From contig JAFMRP010000339.1 of NCBI GenBank assembly GCA_017354095.1, positions 1 through 6,000 of the forward strand: a DNA stretch of 6,000 nt, given 5' to 3'. The DNA is from Ktedonobacteraceae bacterium. GTDB taxonomy: Bacteria > Chloroflexota > Ktedonobacteria > Ktedonobacterales > Ktedonobacteraceae. Below are positions 1 through 6,000 of the stretch, in pieces. Made by a program: the position numbers and the translations under genes. Positions within the stretch are counted from its first letter, which is position 1, and each line of letters starts with the position of its first letter. The notes beneath the pieces were generated by a model. That model worked only from the letters and a program-made list of their open reading frames with translations, ran no database searches and was not told the DNA's origin.

Positions 1-998
1 AGGCTGGAGTGCATACCTTCGCTCTGGGTGGAGTGCATGATACGCCTGTTGAGCGCCAGACAGTGCTGCATGAGGAGGTTCCTGCGCCGCAGATGAGCTA
101 TGCCAGTCTGGGCGCATTGCATTATTTCCCTCCGCGCCAGCCGGGAGAGGAGCGCGAGTTAGAGCCAGTGATTGTTGATATTGATGGCGTGCTAGTCGGG
201 CTATGCGGTCTTGGAGTGCTAGCGGGACAGGAGGGAGACCCTCTGGCCGATCTGCGTGTACAGAGCGAGATCGAGCGTGCTACCATCCGCCTGCTACTGT
301 TACATGCACCTATAGAGGGCTTGTCAGTGGGTTCTTCCCTTCTGGATACACGGGCCCAGGTGAGTCGGGCCAGTATTGAGCAGCAGACCACGTTCCGTCA
401 TATTCTGGCTGGTTATCACCATAGCCATAGCCGTACGCGTATTGGTCAGACGGATGTCATCGTTACTGGCGCGACGCAGCATATTGATTTTACCTCACCT
501 GATGAGGCTCCGGGCTTCGTTTTTCTGGGTCTGGCTGCTGATGGTCTGCGCTGGTGTAATCATATCAGTGTTGATACTCTGGGTCTGCGATGCCTTGTCA
601 TCAATACTGGTGATCTCTGGCCGGAGGGCGAGGCTGAGGTAGAGCCAACCGATGTTATTCTTGAGCGGTTACGTCCTCTTTGTGCTGATGATGTGATGAT
701 CCAGTTGCGGCTGGAGGGAGAGTTAACGCGCAGGCAGTATCACGAGCTTGATCTGACCCGTATACGGCATTATGGTGAAGAACACTGTTTTGCTCTAGCT
801 ATTGATGATAGTGCTCTTTCATTATTGCCTGAACAGGATACCTTTTCCTCGGAGGGGGGAGGGCGTCTCTCCCCTCGAGAAGAGCTGATGGCCCTGGCGG
901 ACGAGTGGATAGCTGCCAGCACCGATGAGCATGAGAAAAAGGCGTTGCAAGTCACCAGAGAAGCGTTGTTGCTGGCAATGGATGAGATAAAAAGATAG
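1..998 (+). CDS. Mre11/SbcD-like DNA repair metallophosphoesterase, 5'-truncated by window edge
   Basis: This is the nuclease-type subunit expected to pair with the downstream Rad50-like ATPase in DNA double-strand-end processing. The frame is open to the window edge, so the GTG at 9 is internal, not a start. Counting from that GTG, visible family motifs are GVHDTP (residues 8-13, phosphoesterase motif III, normally GNHD), LLLLHAP with a metal-ligand-type His99, and HSH at 138-140, followed by GATQHIDF, matching the YPGS-x-x-R-x-DF segment after GHxH in SbcD. Spacings (V9 to H99, H99 to H138) are close to those recalled for Pyrococcus Mre11 N84, H173 and H206. That implies about 75 residues, including motifs I (DxH) and II (GD), lie upstream of the window. 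Residues from about 165 resemble the capping region. Residues 287-329 are charged and helical, a plausible Rad50-binding segment. The gene ends 54 bases before the ATPase, suggesting one operon. It could equally be called SbcD-like or YhaO-like. The Asn-to-Val change in motif III is odd and leaves activity uncertain. Confidence 0.87.
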   Translation, partial: AGVHTFALGGVHDTPVERQTVLHEEVPAPQMSYASLGALHYFPPRQPGEERELEPVIVDIDGVLVGLCGLGVLAGQEGDPLADLRVQSEIERATIRLLLLHAPIEGLSVGSSLLDTRAQVSRASIEQQTTFRHILAGYHHSHSRTRIGQTDVIVTGATQHIDFTSPDEAPGFVFLGLAADGLRWCNHISVDTLGLRCLVINTGDLWPEGEAEVEPTDVILERLRPLCADDVMIQLRLEGELTRRQYHELDLTRIRHYGEEHCFALAIDDSALSLLPEQDTFSSEGGGRLSPREELMALADEWIAASTDEHEKKALQVTREALLLAMDEIKR

Positions 999-1041
999 AG
1001 TAACTGAGACGTCGGTCCAGTTCAATCCGGCATTGGCGAAC

Positions 1042-1045
1042 GGAG
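1042..1045 (+). promoter_or_regulatory. Ribosome binding site of the Rad50/SbcC-like gene
   Basis: GGAG lies 7 bases before the ATG at 1053. It supports this ATG as the start, as does the protein beginning directly with the short strand (MIILKHLTVERF) that opens SbcC/Rad50 proteins. The surrounding gap 999-1052 shows no clear promoter or terminator hairpin, consistent with co-transcription with the upstream gene. Confidence 0.7.
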
Positions 1046-1052
1046 TGTATCC

Positions 1053-4000
1053 ATGATTATCCTGAAGCATTTAACAGTTGAGCGGTTTAGGCTGCTGCGC
1101 GAGTTAAACCTGCATTTTCCGCAGCGCGGTAGTATCCTGATTCAGGGCCCCAACGAATCTGGTAAATCCGCGCTTCTCGAAAGTATTTATTTTGTGCTCT
1201 ATGGGGAAGCGTTGCAATCGCGTGGCCGGCGTTCGCTGGATGATCTCATCTCCTACGGTTCGAGCAGTTCTACTATTGCCTTAAGCCTCTCCGTTGGTGC
1301 CACCGCGATCACGATTACTCGCACACTTGAGCGTGGCCAGGGGCAGACGGCCAGCCTATCTATTCAGAGGCCGGGGGAGTTAGAGGAGGAGATATTTACG
1401 GATCTGCAGGAAGTGAACGCCGCGATCATTCGTGAGATGGGATGGATGGACGGCGAGATGTTGCGCAATACCTGCCTGATCGAGCAGAAAGGGCTGGCTC
1501 GTTTGGAGCATATTTCCAGATCTGAGCGTGAGGGAGCTGCGCGTAAGCTGCTGGGTCTTGAGGATCTCCTGCGTTTATCCAAGCAATATACCATCACAGA
1601 GGAAGACGAGCAGCAGCTGGCGGCTGCTACTGAGCGGCTGCGCCTAGCGGAGATTCAGGCTCGCATTCCCCAGCTGAGCAAGCAGCTTGAGGAGATTGAA
1701 GTTTCGTTGGATGCGGTAACTGTGCGGGAGCGGCTGGAGGAGAGCGCGCAGCAGGAAGCTGAGATCGTCGAGCAGGAGCAGGAGCTAGAGAATGTTAAAG
1801 CCAGGCTTCTCGACGTGAAGAATAAGCAAGCGCGTGTGCAGCAATTGAGAAAAGCTGATGAGACGCTGGCCGAACTGATTATCGCGTATGATGAAATTGC
1901 CGAGGCGCGGCGTGAGCGACCTGAGTTGGAGAAGCAGATAGCTGATCTGGAGCGTCGTGAGGGTGACGAGTTGCCTGTGTTAGAGAAGCGCGTGAGCGAG
2001 TTGGCCGAACTGAGTAAATCTTTTGGCACATTGCAGCGCATGTCAAACGACCTGTTGTCGGCCGTAGATGCAGTCAAGGAACTCGAGGAGGATCTCAAGC
2101 AGTATGACGCGGCACAGAATGATATGACTGTTCTGGATGCACAGGTAGAGCATGCGCGCGCGCTAGTGGAGGAGGCGCAGCAGGCCCTGAGCGATCTGGA
2201 AGAACGCCGTCAAACCGGGCTCCCACAGCTGGAGGCGCGTCTTGCCAGCTTGCGCAATCTCGCCGAAAGCTTGCGAGAGCTGCGCCAGGCTGAAGAACAG
2301 TATATGCGTCGTGTGGCTAGCAGAGGCAAGATCGAAGAGAATCGTGTGCGTTTGAACCAGCTCCAGCGAGAATTGCGCGATCATGAAGAAGAGATCGCGC
2401 AGTTTCAGGCTGAGGCGCAGCAGGTGAAGTCTCGGGCCAACGCCGTTGAGCTGCGCTGGCGCCAGTTCAGTCTGCGCCAGGCGCTAATAGAGTGGCAGCG
2501 TTTGAAAGATCTCTCGCAGGGTCTGCAGCAGGCGGAGCAGCAACTGGCCATGGCGCGCCAACACCAGACCCGGTTGGCGCAGTCTAACAGCGATACCCAT
2601 GGTAAAGCTCAGAGATTACAACTTTTTGCTCTTGGTTTAGGCGCTCTTACATTCCTCTGTCTCATTGTTGCGCTCATCGTCCTTTTCTCTCAGAATACCG
2701 CTATAGGGTCTGGTCTGTTCATACTCTCTATTGCCTGTGCAGCTGGTACAGCTCTTAATATCTATAGCCATAAGCGTTTGCGTGAAGGGCAAAAGATGGT
2801 TGATAGCCAGATGCAAGAGGCCCTTAACCGGGTGGGTATGATGACTGCTGCTCGTGAAGCGGCGTTGCGGCGAGGGGGTAGTAGGGAAGAGTTAAGCCGG
2901 GTTGAGCAAGAGATCCGATCGCTTGGTGGCAGCGTGCCTCGCTCGTTGGAAGAGGGGCAGCGGCTGCTCGAACAGATACCGAACGTCGTCGAGAATCCGG
3001 CGGCGTTGCAGCAGCAGTTGAAGCAGAGGCGTGATGAGGTCAACGCGGAACAGCAGCGAGTGAAAGCCGCTTTAGATGGAGCAGCTGATTTGCGGCATGA
3101 GCATGCACAGCTGGATGAATTACGCAAGCGGGAAGATTGGGATAATATTGAGGAGCACTTGCGCCAGGATCAGGCGGTTATCGAGCGGTTGCAGCAGGAG
3201 ATTACCTTACTGGCCGGTCAGGAAGGGTTGCCTCTAGCTAGCGTCAATGCGCGTTTGCAGGTTGTCACCTTTGACACATTCTCATCCGGTCAGATGCCAC
3301 CCTTCGAAGATGAGGAGGGCATACCCGAGCTAGAGACTCTGGTTGATAACACTATCAGTTCTATCGAGCACGAAATTGCCACCATTGATGTGAAGCATGA
3401 TCTGGCGGGAGACCTGGCTTCGCAGGTGAAGGTGCATCAGGAGGCCCTCGACATATTGCTGGTGCGTAAGCACGTTCTCGAAGAGCGTAATGCCAGCTAT
3501 CAGGCGGACAATCCTCTGCAACAGATTGAGCGTGCTCGGGAGCAGCAGGCCGCGCTGCGGGAGGCGCTGCAGTCTCTGCGCGATTCGCTGCGCCAGCGTG
3601 TCAAGGCGCTGGGAGCCGATTTTAGTCATACGGCTATTACCAACGCCGAAATTCAGAGTCGCAAGCAGTTGGAGAATCTGCATATCACGCTGGGTAATAA
3701 AATGGTGCTCCAGGAGAAACTCAGCGATTATACCACGAGGCTAAAAGAGCGCCAGGAATCGCTCTCAGAGCTGTACAAGCAACTCTCGAAGTTCAGCAAT
3801 ACCCTGGGCAACTGGATTGTTCCGCTCAACCCTTTCGCCGATGCCTTGCAGGCCCTGCGGGCTCGCTGTGAGCGTGAGCTGCAGGAGATTAACGAAGCTA
3901 CTCTCCAGCAAGAGAAGAAAAATCTCCAGGATCAGGATGGAGCGCTCAAGGCAAAAGTGGCATTGTGCAAGCAAGAAATCGAAACGGCGCACGAACATAT

Positions 4001-4964
4001 TGCGGCTCTGCTTGCGCGGAACAGCCGCCCGGCGATCAAAGACTACACCCTGCAGGAACTGGTTGCCGTCTGGCCACTGCTTGACAAATACAGTGTCCAG
4101 GATCGCTCGCGGCTTAGCGAAGAGCAGGCTCAACTTGAAAAAGAATTGAGCGAGCTGGAGCAGCGGGAACTGGATCTGAGCAAGCAGCTGGGCATGGAGG
4201 AAGATGAGTTCTTAGATCTTGAGGAAGCGCAGCGTCAGATGGAGCAGCAGGAGCGTTCCTATCAGACGAAGAAATACGGTCTGCGCCTTGTCGAAGCTGT
4301 GAATCAGCGGCTGGTAGAGAAAGTGATGCCGCGTGCCGAGCAGTATATGCACCAGATCTTGCCGTCCCTCACAGGTGGCCGCTATCATGATGTTCACCTT
4401 GTCATGGAAACGGAGGAGGACCCTGATGGAGCGTGCCAGCTGCAGGTGTGGGAGTCGGCGGCCGGAGAATATGTTCCTAAATCAGAGCTATCCGGTGGCG
4501 CTTCAGATCAGTTATCGTTGGCATTGCGCCTGGCCTTCACAGTTGCTTCGCTGCCGCGAGAGACGAGCAGTGTGCCCGGCTTCGTCATTCTAGATGAGCC
4601 TTTGAGCTCGTTCGATCGTGGACGAGCTAAGGCACTGGTTGATGTTGTAACAGGCGATATCCTGGGCCGTCATTTTGAGCAGGTCTTGCTCATCTCGCAT
4701 AACAGTGCTTTTGATCCAGCGCTTTTCCCATACCATGTGTATATGGATAATGGAGTGATTGTTGAGAGCAATCTGCCGGCCGTGCCAGAGATGGCCCCAG
4801 TCGTGTTAAAGAAGAGCGGCGAGCTGGTGAAAGATACGCCTCGCGAGGCAGTGACTGGAGCTTTTGAGGAGGATCTTCTTGAGAAGGATGATGGCGAGGA
4901 AGAGGAGATGAACGCCGCGACAGTTCGCATGCCCGCTATTCCGGTTCACCTGGATGCGAATTAG
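1053..4964 (+). CDS. SbcC/Rad50-like SMC-family ATPase with a transmembrane hairpin in the coiled coil
   Basis: This 1303-residue protein is the ATPase partner of a Mre11-like nuclease. ATP binding should clamp two heads on DNA and gate the nuclease. The N-terminal half-head carries Walker A GPNESGKS (residues 32-39) and a Q-loop-like LIEQKG (Q145). Glu/Gln/Arg/Leu-rich coiled coil runs from about 170 to 520. Two hydrophobic helices follow (about 522-545 and 551-571), then a second coiled arm (about 575-1075) with non-coiled breaks near 629, 722-765 and 918-930. The C-terminal half-head has ABC signature LSGGASDQ (1146-1153), Walker B FVILDE (1177-1182, catalytic-type E1182), D-loop SSFD (1185-1188) and H-loop H1216. 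All head motifs are intact, so an active ATPase is likely. Residues 1241-1303 form an acidic tail. The protein has only six cysteines and no CxxC zinc hook. It is longer than typical SbcC (about 1050 residues in E. coli). The membrane hairpin recalls the YhaN family, which sits beside a Mre11-like YhaO in Bacillus, so it may not be orthologous to classical SbcC. The family is certain; the exact subfamily is not. Confidence 0.93.
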   Translation: MIILKHLTVERFRLLRELNLHFPQRGSILIQGPNESGKSALLESIYFVLYGEALQSRGRRSLDDLISYGSSSSTIALSLSVGATAITITRTLERGQGQTASLSIQRPGELEEEIFTDLQEVNAAIIREMGWMDGEMLRNTCLIEQKGLARLEHISRSEREGAARKLLGLEDLLRLSKQYTITEEDEQQLAAATERLRLAEIQARIPQLSKQLEEIEVSLDAVTVRERLEESAQQEAEIVEQEQELENVKARLLDVKNKQARVQQLRKADETLAELIIAYDEIAEARRERPELEKQIADLERREGDELPVLEKRVSELAELSKSFGTLQRMSNDLLSAVDAVKELEEDLKQYDAAQNDMTVLDAQVEHARALVEEAQQALSDLEERRQTGLPQLEARLASLRNLAESLRELRQAEEQYMRRVASRGKIEENRVRLNQLQRELRDHEEEIAQFQAEAQQVKSRANAVELRWRQFSLRQALIEWQRLKDLSQGLQQAEQQLAMARQHQTRLAQSNSDTHGKAQRLQLFALGLGALTFLCLIVALIVLFSQNTAIGSGLFILSIACAAGTALNIYSHKRLREGQKMVDSQMQEALNRVGMMTAAREAALRRGGSREELSRVEQEIRSLGGSVPRSLEEGQRLLEQIPNVVENPAALQQQLKQRRDEVNAEQQRVKAALDGAADLRHEHAQLDELRKREDWDNIEEHLRQDQAVIERLQQEITLLAGQEGLPLASVNARLQVVTFDTFSSGQMPPFEDEEGIPELETLVDNTISSIEHEIATIDVKHDLAGDLASQVKVHQEALDILLVRKHVLEERNASYQADNPLQQIERAREQQAALREALQSLRDSLRQRVKALGADFSHTAITNAEIQSRKQLENLHITLGNKMVLQEKLSDYTTRLKERQESLSELYKQLSKFSNTLGNWIVPLNPFADALQALRARCERELQEINEATLQQEKKNLQDQDGALKAKVALCKQEIETAHEHIAALLARNSRPAIKDYTLQELVAVWPLLDKYSVQDRSRLSEEQAQLEKELSELEQRELDLSKQLGMEEDEFLDLEEAQRQMEQQERSYQTKKYGLRLVEAVNQRLVEKVMPRAEQYMHQILPSLTGGRYHDVHLVMETEEDPDGACQLQVWESAAGEYVPKSELSGGASDQLSLALRLAFTVASLPRETSSVPGFVILDEPLSSFDRGRAKALVDVVTGDILGRHFEQVLLISHNSAFDPALFPYHVYMDNGVIVESNLPAVPEMAPVVLKKSGELVKDTPREAVTGAFEEDLLEKDDGEEEEMNAATVRMPAIPVHLDAN
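2616..2765 (+). other. Region encoding a predicted two-helix transmembrane hairpin
   Basis: Codons for residues 522-571 of the Rad50-like protein encode two hydrophobic stretches. The first (522-545) is rich in Leu, Ile, Val, Ala and Phe with no charge. The second (551-571) is rich in Ile, Leu, Ala and Gly with no charge. They are joined by the short uncharged turn SQNTA (546-550). Basic residues flank both outer ends (K and R just before 522; HKRLR just after 571). By the positive-inside rule, both coiled arms and the ATPase heads would be cytoplasmic, with the turn outside. Transmembrane placement is a prediction from composition and length. Confidence 0.82.
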
Positions 4965-5009
4965 CGGTCGCTTTTGCTCGTATCGTCGTGGGCAGGTGAG
5001 AAAGCTATG

Positions 5010-5942
5010 TCATACATGCGTTACTGGCTTGAGAAAGTTCTTGGCCAGTTGTGCTGCCTCTTCTAGCATCTTCTCACCGCCCGTGATCCAATGGATGCGC
5101 TGATCTCTGCGGAACCAGGTGAGCTGCCGGCGTGTAAAATCGTGGATAGCATATTTCAGGCGTTGTACCATTTCGTCTTCGCTGCCGAAATCGCCGCGCA
5201 GCCAGCGGCTGATAAAGCGGTATTCCAGCCCAAGTGCCTCTAGCCGTTCGTGGCTGATACCTTGCTTTAACAGCCCGCATACTTCCTGTACCATTCCCTG
5301 CTGCATGCGTTCGTCCACGCGGCTATCAATGCGTTCATAGAGTACTGGGCGTGGCCAGTTGATGCCGATCAGCAATGTTTCATAGATGGGTTGTGCTATA
5401 CCGCGTTGCTGTGAGAATGGTTTGCCGGTTGTGATGCATACTTCCAGGGCGCGAATCACGCGCCGGGGATTGCTACGCTCAATGGTCGTTGCTCCCTGGG
5501 GATCAAGCTGCTCTAACTGTGCCAGGAGATTGGCCAGGGGACGGGCCTCTAGCTCCGCACGTAATTGTGGTTGTGGTGGCACTTTAGGAATGTTGAGGTT
5601 ATCGACGATAGCCTGGATGTAGTGTGGTGAGCCTCCCACCAGCAGTGGTTGGCGATTGTTCTTTAGGATTGTGTTAATGGCGGCAATTGCGCTGGTCTGG
5701 AACTGAGCGACAGTGTAGACCTGTGAGACATCGGCGATATCAAGTATGTGGTGAGGGACCAGAGCCTGCTCTTCCGCGCTGACTTTTGCGCTGCCGATAT
5801 CGAGGCCGCGATACACCTGGCGCGAATCGGCTGAGACGATTTCGCCATTGAAGCGCAGGGCCAGTGTGATACCCAGTGTGCTTTTACCGGACGCGGTTGG
5901 TCCAAGAATAACAGGTAGTTTGGGTAGCTGTTGGGGGCTCAT
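5010..5942 (-). CDS. miaA: tRNA dimethylallyltransferase MiaA
   Basis: MiaA transfers a dimethylallyl group from dimethylallyl diphosphate to N6 of adenosine 37 in tRNAs reading codons that begin with U. This is the first step towards ms2i6A and improves codon pairing; the enzyme is cytoplasmic. The 310-residue product has the usual length (about 300-316). Visible motifs are P-loop GPTASGKS (14-21), SADSRQVYRGLDIGSAK (37-53, containing the catalytic-type Asp39 and substrate-binding DSxQVY), VGGSPHY (102-108, usually GGTGLY-like), NPRRVIRALEV followed by TGKPFS, LYERIDSRVDERM, and the C-terminal RRQLTWFRRD. GLEYR replaces the common IGYKE, and the segment after RAELEA is somewhat shorter than usual; both look like subfamily traits. 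The start ATG (5940-5942) has a good Shine-Dalgarno. The gene converges on the ATPase gene with 45 bases between stops, so it is a separate transcription unit. The ORF is intact and the identification is near certain. Confidence 0.98.
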   Translation of the reverse strand: MSPQQLPKLPVILGPTASGKSTLGITLALRFNGEIVSADSRQVYRGLDIGSAKVSAEEQALVPHHILDIADVSQVYTVAQFQTSAIAAINTILKNNRQPLLVGGSPHYIQAIVDNLNIPKVPPQPQLRAELEARPLANLLAQLEQLDPQGATTIERSNPRRVIRALEVCITTGKPFSQQRGIAQPIYETLLIGINWPRPVLYERIDSRVDERMQQGMVQEVCGLLKQGISHERLEALGLEYRFISRWLRGDFGSEDEMVQRLKYAIHDFTRRQLTWFRRDQRIHWITGGEKMLEEAAQLAKNFLKPVTHV

Positions 5943-5949
5943 CTACATA

Positions 5950-5955
5950 TCCTCT
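5950..5955 (-). promoter_or_regulatory. Ribosome binding site of miaA
   Basis: Read on the minus strand, AGAGGA lies 7 bases before the miaA ATG, which fixes the start that places the P-loop at residues 14-21 as is normal for MiaA. The remaining upstream bases to 6000 are too few to call a promoter; I see no clear -10/-35 pair. Confidence 0.65.
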
Positions 5956-6000
5956 AGAGCTGTGTTGTATCTTCTTGTTGGGGAGGCCGGGCTCTCTGCA

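Noticed and set aside
9..11. GTG at 9 as the real start of the first gene
   Set aside because: The frame is open to the window edge, motif III falls only 8 residues after this codon, and motifs I and II of the family would be missing.
848..879. Inverted repeat: CTCGGAGGGG with CCCCTCGAG, 13-base loop and one bulged G
   Set aside because: It could fold as a hairpin, but it lies within the coding sequence of the phosphoesterase (a Gly/Ser linker), has no T-run after it, and is probably a by-product of codon content.
1655..2098. Minus-strand ORF of 147 codons inside the ATPase gene
   Set aside because: Ser/Arg/Cys-rich translation typical of the reverse complement of Glu/Gln/Leu-rich coiled coil; it lies wholly within a well-supported gene. 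The same applies to the minus-strand frames at 2762-3127, 3330-3683 and 3765-4133.
1620..4260. Recurring short words such as GCGCAGCAGG along the ATPase gene as DNA repeats
   Set aside because: They reflect repeated Ala-Gln-Gln and Glu-Glu codons in coiled coil, without regular spacing or long identity.
1053..4964. Zinc hook CxxC in the ATPase
   Set aside because: The six cysteines are all isolated; two fall within the hydrophobic helices and none forms CxxC.
4965..5009. Bidirectional terminator between the convergent genes
   Set aside because: I looked for a GC-rich stem with T-runs in these 45 bases and found no convincing palindrome.
5119..5622. Plus-strand ORFs (5119-5340, 5386-5622) opposite miaA
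   Set aside because: No family features, Ser/Arg-rich shadow translation, and fully overlapped by intact miaA.

Overview
The window holds three genes and almost no non-coding DNA. Two are on the plus strand: the 3' part of a Mre11/SbcD-type metallophosphoesterase (1-998, cut by the left edge), followed after 54 bases by a large SbcC/Rad50-type ATPase (1053-4964). On the minus strand, convergent with them across a 45-base gap, is miaA, tRNA dimethylallyltransferase (5010-5942). The last 58 bases are the start of the region upstream of miaA. There is no RNA gene, mobile element, CRISPR array or long repeat.

The organism is bacterial: Shine-Dalgarno sites, tight packing and a bacterial MiaA. 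Base composition is moderate, slightly GC-rich. The long Rad50-like protein, the divergent Mre11-like partner and a MiaA with a GLEYR motif in place of the usual IGYKE are compatible with Chloroflexota, perhaps the Ktedonobacteria. That is a low-confidence inference from memory of protein style, not from a search.

The first two genes look like an operon for a Mre11-Rad50 (SbcD-SbcC) type DNA-end processing complex: a nuclease subunit ending in a helical segment suited to binding the ATPase coiled coil, and an SMC-like ATPase with all the expected nucleotide-binding motifs. The notable point is that the ATPase has no CxxC zinc hook. Instead, its coiled coil is interrupted by two adjacent hydrophobic helices with a five-residue uncharged turn, flanked on both sides by basic residues. 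This predicts a membrane-anchored Mre11-Rad50-like machine, recalling the Bacillus YhaO/YhaN pair rather than classical SbcCD. The nuclease subunit also carries GVHD where the family has GNHD, so a metal ligand may be missing.

miaA is an ordinary housekeeping tRNA-modification gene with a few subfamily-type motif changes and no evident functional link to the other two.
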